Below the pieces are notes generated by a model. That model saw nothing but the letters and a program-made list of their open reading frames with translations. It was not told the DNA's origin and made no database searches. Below, in pieces: positions 7,089 to 14,594 of a stretch of 16,112 bases of DNA (its first letter is position 1; every line of letters starts with the position of its first letter). Source of the stretch: Pseudomonadota bacterium (GTDB lineage: Bacteria > Pseudomonadota > Alphaproteobacteria > Caulobacterales > Caulobacteraceae); assembly GCA_023433585.1 (NCBI GenBank), contig JAEZCL010000191.1, positions 1-16,112 of the forward strand, read 5' to 3'. The translations under genes were made by a program, and so were the position numbers.

Positions 7089-7744
7089 GCCCGGCCGTGT
7101 CCCCCGTGCGGAAGGCGGCGCGCCTGTGGAAGGCGCTGGGCGCGCCCCGCAACGCGGCGTCGGCGCTCGCGTTCGGCCCGAACGGGTTCGATCTGGCGCG
7201 TGCGGTCAACGAGGTTCTGAGGCCGGGCGCCCTGACCCTGATGCACCCGGATTCGCCGCCGCCGCGCGCGCGCTTCGCCACCACGACCGAGAGCCTGGAG
7301 GCCCTGGCGGCGTCCCGGCCCGCCGGGTTCGACCTGATCGTGGCGGCCGGCAGGATCGAACGGGGCGAGCTGTCCGAGGTCCGCGCCCGGATCATGGCGC
7401 TGCGCAGCCTGCTGACGCCGGGCGGCGCCCTGGTCCTGAGTGTCGACACCCTGGCCGCGCCGGATGCGGAAACGGGCTTCGAGCCGCTGCTGTTTCCGCA
7501 CTTGGTCCGGGCGGGCGACCTGGGCGCGGCGGCCCAGGCCCGGGCGCCGCTGCCCGCCTCGGCCTGGCTGATGCTGGTCCAGGCCGCCGGGCTGCATGTG
7601 GACGCTGCGGACGACGAGGGCGCCCAGGTTCTGCCCGAGGCGCTGACGAGCGGGCATGGCGCGCGTCTGGCCGCCTATGACTCTGTCGAACTGGCGGTCG
7701 GCCGCCTGATTCTTCTCGCCCGCGCGCCGGGAGACCCGTCATGA
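7085..7744 (+). CDS. Degenerate SAM-methyltransferase-like protein
   Basis: 219 residues. The order FDLIVAAG (82-89), then LLTPGGALVLSV (109-120), then SAWLMLVQAAGL (159-170) follows the later motifs of class I SAM methyltransferases (strand 4, the post-I 'L.pGG.l' strand 5, and the closing 'l..aGf' helix). The N-terminal glycine-rich SAM loop (the ExGxGxG motif) is not visible, so the protein may be inactive or a partner subunit. It overlaps its neighbours by 4 bp on both sides (7085-7088 and 7741-7744) and is therefore probably made in step with them, including the intact methyltransferase that follows. Substrate unknown; the fold call is moderate confidence. Confidence 0.6.
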   Translation: MSPAVSPVRKAARLWKALGAPRNAASALAFGPNGFDLARAVNEVLRPGALTLMHPDSPPPRARFATTTESLEALAASRPAGFDLIVAAGRIERGELSEVRARIMALRSLLTPGGALVLSVDTLAAPDAETGFEPLLFPHLVRAGDLGAAAQARAPLPASAWLMLVQAAGLHVDAADDEGAQVLPEALTSGHGARLAAYDSVELAVGRLILLARAPGDPS

Positions 7745-8508
7745 CCCTGAGGGAACGCATGCGCGACGCCTGGCGGCTGGGCGCCAAGGTGGTGCTGGCG
7801 CGGCCCCAGCGGCCTGATCCCGACGACCAGGCGGCCTGGAGCGACGCGGTGGCCTTGTGGGACGCGCTGTTCGCGCCGTTCTCGCCGCTGGTTGAGGGCG
7901 CGGACGTGCTGGAGGTCGGCTGCGGGGACGGGCGGATGCTCGGGGCTCTGGCCGGCAGTGGCGGGGCGCGGTCCGCCGTCGGCGTCGAACGCCACGCCTA
8001 CTGGACCGGCCAGGGCGGCGGCGTGGCCTGGCGCACCGGCATGTTCCCCGGGCTGGAGCTGCATGCGGACCTGCGCCGCATCGAAAGCCTGGACGACGGC
8101 GTGGCCGACCTGATCCTGTGCCGTGAACTGGACGGGGTGTTCCCTCTCGAAGGGCTGGAGGACGGCCTGGCGCGGCTCCATGATCTGCTACGGCCGGGCG
8201 GCGAAATGATCGTCAGGGTCCGGTGCGGGGATCCGCGCCGGGGTCTGGACGGGCCGGGCTACGGTTTCATGACGCCGACGACCTGGACCGCCCTGATGCT
8301 GCGCGCGGGATTTGAGGTGGCGGGCCTGCGCCGCGTCTGGCGGGATCCGGCCGACCAGGACGCGGCGGCGGCGAAGCTGCCGCACGCTTCGGACGACGAG
8401 CGGCTGACGGCGGAGCTGCACCTGCACCTGATCCGCCCCTGGGAGTCCTGGGAGCTGGACGCGCTCAAGGAATTCGGCGACCGGCGCCGCGCCTCCAAGA
8501 AGGGCTGA
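7741..8508 (+). CDS. Class I SAM-dependent methyltransferase
   Basis: 255 residues. The SAM-binding motif I is clear: VLEVGCGDGRML with E58-V-G-C-G-D-G64. The acidic post-motif strand is VGVER (about 80-84). ADLILCRELDGVFPLEGLEDGLARLHDLLRPGG (from about 122) gives motif II and the usual 'LRPGG' turn, and MLRAGFEVAGLRRVWRD closes the fold. The N-terminal 50 residues are helical and charged; a lysine-rich tail ends the protein. No membrane segment. It is the last of three genes joined by ATGA overlaps, so it likely works with the deacetylase-like and methyltransferase-like proteins, perhaps methylating a sugar or lipid carrier-linked glycan; the substrate is inference. It converges with the export operon, with only 33 bases between the stops and no clear terminator. 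Confidence 0.8.
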   Translation: MTLRERMRDAWRLGAKVVLARPQRPDPDDQAAWSDAVALWDALFAPFSPLVEGADVLEVGCGDGRMLGALAGSGGARSAVGVERHAYWTGQGGGVAWRTGMFPGLELHADLRRIESLDDGVADLILCRELDGVFPLEGLEDGLARLHDLLRPGGEMIVRVRCGDPRRGLDGPGYGFMTPTTWTALMLRAGFEVAGLRRVWRDPADQDAAAAKLPHASDDERLTAELHLHLIRPWESWELDALKEFGDRRRASKKG

Positions 8509-8541
8509 CGACGGGCTTCCAATTCAGGCCGCGACAGACCC

Positions 8542-10182
8542 TCAGAACCGGTCCACGGCCACCAGCACCCCGGCCATCTGGAAGATGGTCTGGGTCAGGT
8601 CGCGCAGGAACGGCAGCAGGGTGGAGTCCGGCTTGGACATGACCAGGATGCGGTCGCCCGGCATGGCGCGGCCGCCCTCACGCAGCTGTCCGTCCTGGCG
8701 GAACACCAGCACATTGCGACGATCCGCCCGGGGCGTGAATCCGCCGGCGGCGCGCACATAGCCCGACACCGGTTCGGCGGACTGGGCCAGGACCGACTGG
8801 GGCGCGTTGATCTCGCCGGCGATGGTGACCACCTGCGAGCGGCGCGGGATGACGATCACGTCGCCGGTTTCGAGCCGCACCTGGCTCAGGTCCTGGCCGT
8901 CAAGCGCCAGGATGCCCAGCGGCTCCACCTGGCGCGCCCGGGCGATGTATTCGGTGACGAAGGCCAGGGAGGTGGCCCGGGACTGGGCTTCAGCGGGCGA
9001 CCGGGCCGGAGACAGCAGCACCGTGCGCTCCAGCCGCTCCAGCCCTTCGTTCAGGGTCTGCTGCTGGGCCTCCCGCACGCTCTGGCGGCGCAGATGGATG
9101 GATTCCATGTCCGCGTCATGGTCGATGGCCAGCTGGGCCAGAACCTGGGCCACCGTGGTTCCGCGCGCCTGGGTGAACACCGAGGGGCCGCCGTGGGCGC
9201 CTTCCACGCGCACCATGACGTTGGCGGCGCGGCTGTCGGATTCGAACTGCACCCGGTCGCCGTCCATCAGGGTGAAGGCTGAGAATTCGTCCAGCGGCAT
9301 GTAGTGGCTGATGGGCGCGCCGTTGCGCACGCCGACCACGGCCACATGGGTGGCGCCGGGCTGGGGCCGGGCGAACAGCATCAGCTCGCCGCCCTGGCCG
9401 GTCTGGCCGGCCAGCTCGAAGGTGAAGGGCGCGCGCACATCGCCCGTGACCGACACGATGGGACCCTGCTCCTCGACCACCACGGCGTCGCCGTTGCGGA
9501 AGCTGAGGCGCGGCAGCACGCCCTCGCGCAGGAAATCATAGAGGTCCGCGCGCGCGATCACCTCGCCGTTTCTCAGCACCCGCACCCGGCGATAGCTGCC
9601 GCGCGTCGGGTCGATGCCGCCGGCGCGCTGGAGAAACACGATCAGGGCGTCGTCCGAAGCTCCGGCGAAGGAGCCGGGCTGGGCCACCGGTCCGGTCACC
9701 AGCACACGGGTGGCGGCGGTCGAGACGGGGGTGGCGTAAACCTGGACGCCCTCGTTGTAGATTCGGCGGCTGGCGCGCTCGACCACCTCGGGCGCCTGGG
9801 CGGCGGTGACCCCGGCCACGCGGATCGGCCCTACGCCGGGGACCACGATATTACCCTGGCTGTCGATGGTCAGCTCATGCCCGCCCTCGACCATGCCCCA
9901 CAGGGTGACCCGCACCGTATCGCCCGGCTGCAGCACATAATCCGGGTCCACGATGTCGGTGGAGGCTTCCGGCGCCTGACCCACGAACATGTCCGCGCCC
10001 AGAGGCGGCGGGCGCTCGCCCCTGCGTTCCTGGATCACCAGGGCCTCGGGGCCCTGGGGCGCGGTCTGTTCGGGCGCGACGCGGACCGGCGCGGCGGCGC
10101 CGGTCTGGGCCAGGGCGAACCCGGACGGCGCGGTCAGGGCGGCGACCGCGGCCACGATCTTCAGAAAGCGAAAACCGGTCAT
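8542..10182 (-). CDS. kpsD: Polysaccharide export protein with SLBB domains, KpsD type
   Basis: 546 residues, starting at the ATG on 10182-10180, which overlaps the previous gene's stop by 4 bp. The longer reading to 10284 was rejected because it has no signal peptide and runs through that gene. A Sec signal peptide is visible at 1-25 (hydrophobic run, then ALA|Q, cleavage near 25/26). There is no lipobox cysteine, so it is not a Wza-type lipoprotein. The poly-export domain begins DYVLQPGDTVRVTLWG (81-96). SLBB-like units follow around 158-212 and 452-512, with further beta-rich units between. The C-terminal LRDLTQTIFQMAGVLVAVDRF resembles KpsD C-termini. KpsD guides ABC-exported capsular polysaccharide across periplasm and outer membrane together with KpsE. 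Confidence 0.87.
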   Translation of the reverse strand: MTGFRFLKIVAAVAALTAPSGFALAQTGAAAPVRVAPEQTAPQGPEALVIQERRGERPPPLGADMFVGQAPEASTDIVDPDYVLQPGDTVRVTLWGMVEGGHELTIDSQGNIVVPGVGPIRVAGVTAAQAPEVVERASRRIYNEGVQVYATPVSTAATRVLVTGPVAQPGSFAGASDDALIVFLQRAGGIDPTRGSYRRVRVLRNGEVIARADLYDFLREGVLPRLSFRNGDAVVVEEQGPIVSVTGDVRAPFTFELAGQTGQGGELMLFARPQPGATHVAVVGVRNGAPISHYMPLDEFSAFTLMDGDRVQFESDSRAANVMVRVEGAHGGPSVFTQARGTTVAQVLAQLAIDHDADMESIHLRRQSVREAQQQTLNEGLERLERTVLLSPARSPAEAQSRATSLAFVTEYIARARQVEPLGILALDGQDLSQVRLETGDVIVIPRRSQVVTIAGEINAPQSVLAQSAEPVSGYVRAAGGFTPRADRRNVLVFRQDGQLREGGRAMPGDRILVMSKPDSTLLPFLRDLTQTIFQMAGVLVAVDRF

Positions 10183-11318
10183 TCCATGTGATCCCGAATG
10201 ATCGAATAGATGAGGGCGCCGACGCCCCAGAGCAGGGCCGCGCCGATCAGCACCGCCAGCACATTGCCCAGGCGGCTCCACCAATTGGACTGTTCCGGTT
10301 CGCGCGGCGGCACATAGGCGACCACGTATTTGCGGTCGTTGATGGCCTGGCGGCGCACGCTTTCGGCCGCCTGCAGCGCCGCCACATAGGCCTGTTGCGC
10401 CACCTGATAGTCCATCAGCACGGCCTGGGCTTCGATCTGTCCTCCGGCGGCCCGTTCGCCCGGGGTGGACAGAGCCTGCTGCACCGCGCGGGCGCGCTCG
10501 GCCTCCAGGGCGGCGATCTCGCGCCTCAGGCCGGTCAGCTGCGGCGCGTCCGGCTGGTAGGTCTGGCTCAGGGTGGCCAGTTCGGTCCGCTTGGCCGCCA
10601 GCTGGGCGTCCAGGCTGCCCACCAGGCCCATGGCCTGCTGAGCGGGGGTCGAGACGTCCACGCCCGAGAACCGGCGTCCCTGATATTCCGCCAGACGGTC
10701 GCGCGCGGTCTCGTACTCCTCGCGCTTGCGCTCGATCTCGCGGTCGGCGGCGGCGGCCATGTCGGTCATGGCCCGGTCGGACATGTGGTTGACCAACTCT
10801 TCGCTGAGGGCCAGCACGCCCTGGCTGAGGCGCAGGGAGTCCTCGGAGGTGTAGGCTCCGACCTCGACGATGGTGGACTGCGAGGCCGGATCGTGGCGCA
10901 CCCGCACCCGATTGCGCCAGAAGCGGGTGGCCCGCTCGCGGTTGGCGCTCGCCGGCAGGAACGAGAACATGGGGTCCAGGCTGAAGCGGGAATAGGCTTC
11001 GTTGAAGCCGTAGCGCTCGCGCAGGCCCTCCACCATGGCGTGCGAGCGGATGTATTCCTCGACGATGCGGGCGTCCAGGGTGTTGGACGAGGGCGCCGAT
11101 ATCCCCAGAACACCCAGAGCGTCCGTCGGCGCCATCTCGGCGCCCCGCACGGCGAAGGCGGTCGTGGTGTGATATTGGGCCGGCGCCAGCAGGATCAGAT
11201 ACAGCGCATAGATGATCGCCGGCCCCAGGATGAAGACGATGGCCGAGCGGGCCAGCAGGGTGCGCCGGCGCTGGGCCTTGTCCCGCCCGGCGTTGACCGG
11301 AACATCCAGTGTGGTCAT
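10179..11318 (-). CDS. kpsE: Capsule export inner-membrane co-polymerase, KpsE type
   Basis: 379 residues with the typical PCP layout: a short cytoplasmic N-terminus, TM1 at about 25-45, a large periplasmic region rich in coiled coil (about 185-300), a proline-containing stretch PPREPEQSNWW (about 337-347) and TM2 at about 352-373 with a short tail. No kinase or Walker motif follows, as expected for the ABC-transporter-dependent (KpsE/CtrB) class rather than Wzc. It links the inner-membrane ABC exporter to the outer-membrane channel. The start ATG (11318-11316) overlaps the KpsT-like stop by 4 bp and its own stop overlaps the KpsD-like start, giving a continuous operon T-E-D. Confidence 0.87.
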   Translation of the reverse strand: MTTLDVPVNAGRDKAQRRRTLLARSAIVFILGPAIIYALYLILLAPAQYHTTTAFAVRGAEMAPTDALGVLGISAPSSNTLDARIVEEYIRSHAMVEGLRERYGFNEAYSRFSLDPMFSFLPASANRERATRFWRNRVRVRHDPASQSTIVEVGAYTSEDSLRLSQGVLALSEELVNHMSDRAMTDMAAAADREIERKREEYETARDRLAEYQGRRFSGVDVSTPAQQAMGLVGSLDAQLAAKRTELATLSQTYQPDAPQLTGLRREIAALEAERARAVQQALSTPGERAAGGQIEAQAVLMDYQVAQQAYVAALQAAESVRRQAINDRKYVVAYVPPREPEQSNWWSRLGNVLAVLIGAALLWGVGALIYSIIRDHME

Positions 11319-11983
11319 GCGGCGCGTCCCCTGGCCACGATTTCCATATAGTAGTCCTCGGCCGCGTCGAGGTTCTCGAACGGCACGGCGCGGCCCTGGT
11401 CCATGACCACGGCTCGACTGCAGAATTCCCGGATTGTCGACATGCTGTGCGAGGTCATGATGATGTCGGATCTGGCCCGCCGTTCGGCGAACGCTTCCTG
11501 GGCCTTTCTGCGGAAGGCGGCGTCGCCCACGCTGAGCCCTTCATCAATCACATAGACCTGAAAGTCCACCGCCAGGCTGAGCGCGAACGACAGGCGCGAC
11601 TTCATCCCGGAGGAATAGGTGTCGATCGGCTCGTGGAAATACGGCCCCAGTTCGGTGAACTCGCGCACGAATTCGGTCGTCGCCTCCAGGTCCTTGTCAT
11701 AGATGCGGCAGACGAATTTCAGGTTTTCCGCCCCCGTCATGCTCCTGTGGAAGGCGCCGGACAGGCCCAGCGGCGAGGACACCGTGACCGTGCGCCGGAT
11801 CTCGCCCCGGTCCGGCCGCTCGACCCCCGAGATCAGGCGCAGCAGGGTGGACTTGCCCGCGCCGTTCAGGCCCATCACCGCCGTGGACGATCCCCGATAG
11901 AACACCAGGTCGGTCGGCTGGATGACCGACCGCCGGCCGAAGCGCGTGGGATAGGATTTCTCGACACCGACGAGTTCGATCAT
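11315..11983 (-). CDS. kpsT: Polysaccharide ABC exporter ATP-binding protein, KpsT type
   Basis: 222 residues. Walker A GLNGAGKST at 38-46, the signature motif SSGMK at 124-128, Walker B VYVIDEG at 143-149 and the switch histidine H179 in TSHS are all intact. VIDEGLSVGDAAFRRK is typical of the KpsT/Wzt-like O-antigen and capsule subgroup; there is no C-terminal carbohydrate-binding domain, as in KpsT. It should power export of a lipid-linked polysaccharide with a KpsM-type permease. No recognisable Shine-Dalgarno lies ahead of the ATG (11983-11981), although the N-terminus fits the family exactly. The gene usually upstream (kpsM) is absent: a divergent gene begins 152 bases away. Confidence 0.9.
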   Translation of the reverse strand: MIELVGVEKSYPTRFGRRSVIQPTDLVFYRGSSTAVMGLNGAGKSTLLRLISGVERPDRGEIRRTVTVSSPLGLSGAFHRSMTGAENLKFVCRIYDKDLEATTEFVREFTELGPYFHEPIDTYSSGMKSRLSFALSLAVDFQVYVIDEGLSVGDAAFRRKAQEAFAERRARSDIIMTSHSMSTIREFCSRAVVMDQGRAVPFENLDAAEDYYMEIVARGRAA

Positions 11984-12135
11984 GGCGCGGAATCGTTATC
12001 AGGCGCCGCCCCGGCTGGATAGGCCCCATGCAAGACCCGCGATCATCCGAAAGCCGGATCGCCGGTTTTCGAATCGGGGGAGCCAAGACCGTTCCCGCGC
12101 GCTATCGTCCGGTTCGAACGGAAGGGAAAGCGATC
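11984..12135. promoter_or_regulatory. Divergent intergenic region (kpsT / YvlD-like gene)
   Basis: The 152 bases between two divergent starts must hold promoters for both directions unless one gene is read from farther upstream. A GCTATCG -10-like element (12101-12107) and an 8-bp palindrome GTTCGAAC (12112-12119) lie on the + side; neither has a convincing -35 partner. GAAGGGAAAG (12121-12130) is the ribosome binding site for the + gene. I found no convincing promoter for kpsT. Confidence 0.3.
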
Positions 12136-12477
12136 ATGGTGCGGTTCATCGTCCAGTGGATCGTCACGGCGCTGGGGCTGTGGCTGTCGTCGGTGCTGAT
12201 CGCGGGGATTTCGTTCCGCGACACCACCATCCTGATCCTGGCGGCCCTGGTGCTGGGGCTCATCAATGCGGTGGTGCGGCCGATCCTGGTCGTCATCACC
12301 TTCCCGATCACGGTCGTGACCCTGGGGCTGTTCCTGCTGGTGGTGAACGCCGCCATGATCGGCCTGGCCTCGGTATTCTTCGACGGCTTCACCGTGGCCG
12401 GGTTCTGGCCGGCGATCGGGGCGGCGGTGGTCACGGGTCTGGTCAGCTGGATCGCCGGGGCCGTCATCCGCGACTGA
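12136..12477 (+). CDS. Small four-helix membrane protein, YvlD / phage-holin-IV-like family (PF04020)
   Basis: 113 residues from ATG 12136 with a GGGAAAG site just upstream; in-frame sequence before this ATG is not convincing as coding. Four hydrophobic helices fill nearly the whole protein (about 4-24, 31-52, 54-82 and 88-110). The signature GLINAVVRPILVVITFPITVVTLGLFLLVVNA (41-72) is the family hallmark. Despite the family name these are chromosomal membrane proteins of unknown function, not prophage holins, and nothing phage-like lies nearby. It is transcribed away from the kps operon; 106 bases separate it from the acyltransferase, so co-transcription is possible. Confidence 0.85.
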   Translation: MVRFIVQWIVTALGLWLSSVLIAGISFRDTTILILAALVLGLINAVVRPILVVITFPITVVTLGLFLLVVNAAMIGLASVFFDGFTVAGFWPAIGAAVVTGLVSWIAGAVIRD

Positions 12478-12583
12478 GCTCCGCAACGAAGGGCTGAAGC
12501 CGCTGCCGAATTAATCATCGGTCGTTGAGCCGCCGGTAACCGGGACCGTGGCAATGAGCCTGACCAACCGTCGGGGAAACGCC

Positions 12584-14572
12584 ATGTCCGTCGCGCCTGC
12601 GCGCACCGATCGTCGCGGAGACATCCAGGGCCTGAGGGCCGTCGGCGCCCTGCTGGTCGCCGTCTTCCACATCTGGATCGGCCGGGTTTCGGGCGGCGTG
12701 GACGTGTTCTTCGTGGTCTCGGGCTTCCTGCTGATCGGGTCGCTGGGACGCGAGACGGTCGCCAAGGGATCGGTGGATTTGATCCGCTATGTCGCGCGGC
12801 TGGCCAAGCGGCTTCTGCCCTCGTCCCTGTTCGTGCTGGCGGTGATCGTCCTGACCGCGCCCCTGTGGGCGCCGGCGGTGCGGTGGGAGCCCTACGCCAA
12901 GCATGTGATCGCCTCGGCCGCCTATCTGGAGAACTGGTATCTGATCCGGTTCTCCACGGACTATCTGACCCGCGATTCCGCCACTTCGCCGGTTCAGCAC
13001 TACTGGGCCATGGCGGTGCAGGTGCAGGCCCTGGCCGTCTTCGGCCTCGCCATGTGGGCCATGGCCTGGGCCGTCGGCAGGACGGCTGTCGATCGCACCA
13101 AGGCGGTCGCGGCGTTCCTGGGCCTGATCTTCGCCGGGTCGCTGGCCTGGTCGGTGATCCACACCCTGCGAGACCAGCCGGCCGCCTATTTCGACACCTT
13201 CGCCCGACTGTGGGAGTTCGCCCTGGGCGGCCTCGTCGCCCTGATCCTGCCGCGCCTGAAGCTGGGGGAGGGCGCGCGGTTCGTGATCGGCTGGCTGGGC
13301 CTCATCCTGATCGTGTCTTGCGGGTTCCTGCTGCAGGTCTCCACCGTCTTTCCGGGCTATGCGGCCCTGTGGCCGACGCTGGGCGCCGCCATGGTGCTGA
13401 TCGGCGGACTGGGGGGCGGGCGCTTCGGCGTGGCGCGCCTTTTGGGAAGCCGGCTGTTCACCTGGCTGGGCGACCGGTCCTACGGCCTCTATCTGTGGCA
13501 CTGGCCGATCCTGCTGGCCTATCTGACCCTGGCCGAACGCACCACGGCCACGCCGCTGGCGGGCCTGGCCGTCATGGCCGCCTCGGTCGTGGCGGCGGAC
13601 CTGACCCTGCGCTTCATCGAGGGGCCGACCCGTTACGTCAGCGACACGAAACCCTGGCGCATCCTGTTCGCCTCGGCTGCGGCGGTGGGCGTGGCCGGCG
13701 CCCTGGCCGTCGGCTGGATCGGCTATGCGAAATTCCAGGCGCGGGCGGAATGGGCGCGCCTGGCGAATGCGGAGGCTTATCCCGGCGCCGCCGCCTTCGG
13801 GCGCGACATTACCGAGGCGCCGGTCACGCCCGGCCCCTTCACCGTGCGCGCCGACCGGCCCGAGCTCTATGACAACGGCTGCCATCAGTCCGAGACGGGG
13901 ACCGCCACCCCCAACTGTGTCTATGGCGACCCGGACGCGCCGCACACACTGGCGGTGGTCGGCGGCTCTCACGTCACCCAGTGGTTCCCGGCCCTGCTGG
14001 GCGCCGTGGAGGGCTCCGACTGGAAGCTGATGATCTTCACCAAGAGCGCCTGCCTGTTCCGCGAGGTTCCGGAGCCGCATGAGCCGCCGTCCTGCACCGT
14101 GTGGAACCGCAACGTCATGGCTGAGCTTGAGCGCCTGCGCCCCGATGCGGTGTTCACCACCACCACGCGCGGGGAATATTCGGCCGACGAGATCGCGCCG
14201 GGCTATGTCGAACGCTGGCGCGAGCTGGAGGCCCTGGGCATTCCCGTCATCGGCATGCGCGACACGCCTTGGTTCCAGTTCGACGTGGCCGAATGCGTCG
14301 AGCGTTTCGGCCGCGACGCCGCGCGCTGCTCACGGTCCCGGTCGGACCTGCTGTCGCCCGAGAACCCGACGCTTGCGGTGACCGGGATCGCCGGCCTGCA
14401 TCCGCTGGATTTCTCGCGCTACTTCTGTGACGAGACGACCTGCCCGGCGGTGGTCGGCAACGTCATGGTCTATCACGACACCCACCATTTCGGCGCGACC
14501 TATGCGCGGACATTGGCGCCGATGCTGAGGGCCGAGCTCATGCCCGTGCTGGACGAAATCGCGGGCGAATGA
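12584..14572 (+). CDS. OafA-type membrane O-acyltransferase with C-terminal SGNH domain
   Basis: 662 residues. ATG 12584 was chosen over GTG 12548 and ATG 12554 because GGGGA (12573-12577) sits six bases upstream and the family N-terminus RGDIQGLRAVGALLVAVFH follows. The first ~360 residues are an acyltransferase-3 domain of about ten membrane helices with the essential H29 and GGVDVFFVVSGFL (37-49). After a last membrane helix near 370-385 comes a periplasmic SGNH-like domain: VVGGSHVTQW with Ser462 and His463 and a C-terminal YHDTHHF with Asp632 and His635. Several cysteines (about 440-620) suit disulfides in the periplasm. In this family acyl groups, usually acetyl, are moved across the membrane onto surface glycans. 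The first SGNH block reads GGSH rather than the usual GDSH. Substrate unknown; it may acetylate the glycan exported by the neighbouring Kps proteins. Confidence 0.87.
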   Translation: MSVAPARTDRRGDIQGLRAVGALLVAVFHIWIGRVSGGVDVFFVVSGFLLIGSLGRETVAKGSVDLIRYVARLAKRLLPSSLFVLAVIVLTAPLWAPAVRWEPYAKHVIASAAYLENWYLIRFSTDYLTRDSATSPVQHYWAMAVQVQALAVFGLAMWAMAWAVGRTAVDRTKAVAAFLGLIFAGSLAWSVIHTLRDQPAAYFDTFARLWEFALGGLVALILPRLKLGEGARFVIGWLGLILIVSCGFLLQVSTVFPGYAALWPTLGAAMVLIGGLGGGRFGVARLLGSRLFTWLGDRSYGLYLWHWPILLAYLTLAERTTATPLAGLAVMAASVVAADLTLRFIEGPTRYVSDTKPWRILFASAAAVGVAGALAVGWIGYAKFQARAEWARLANAEAYPGAAAFGRDITEAPVTPGPFTVRADRPELYDNGCHQSETGTATPNCVYGDPDAPHTLAVVGGSHVTQWFPALLGAVEGSDWKLMIFTKSACLFREVPEPHEPPSCTVWNRNVMAELERLRPDAVFTTTTRGEYSADEIAPGYVERWRELEALGIPVIGMRDTPWFQFDVAECVERFGRDAARCSRSRSDLLSPENPTLAVTGIAGLHPLDFSRYFCDETTCPAVVGNVMVYHDTHHFGATYARTLAPMLRAELMPVLDEIAGE

Positions 14573-14594
14573 TCCTTCCCCAAGGGGGAGGATC
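14571..14594. terminator. Bidirectional terminator-like hairpin between convergent genes
   Basis: GATCCTTCCCC (14571-14581) pairs with GGGGGAGGATC (14584-14594) over eleven positions with one G-T wobble. It lies exactly between the acyltransferase stop (14570-14572) and the mnmA stop (14595-14593), overlapping both. There is no T-tract on either side, so efficiency is uncertain. Its C/G-rich arms resemble the repeat units near 15850 and 15990. Confidence 0.55.

Noticed and set aside
10183..10284. Upstream extension of the KpsD-like protein
   Set aside because: The extension lacks a signal peptide and lies inside kpsE; ATG 10182 gives a clean signal peptide and a 4-bp overlap.
9304..11351. 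Long + strand frames opposite the kpsD- and kpsE-like genes
   Set aside because: Shadows of the real minus-strand genes; low-complexity His/Gly/Gln composition and no domains.
12136..12477. Possible prophage remnant because of the 'phage holin' family name
   Set aside because: The YvlD family is a widespread chromosomal membrane protein family, and no other phage gene is nearby.
12515..14080. 521-codon minus-strand frame opposite the acyltransferase
   Set aside because: Antisense shadow; the + strand protein has clear membrane helices and motifs.
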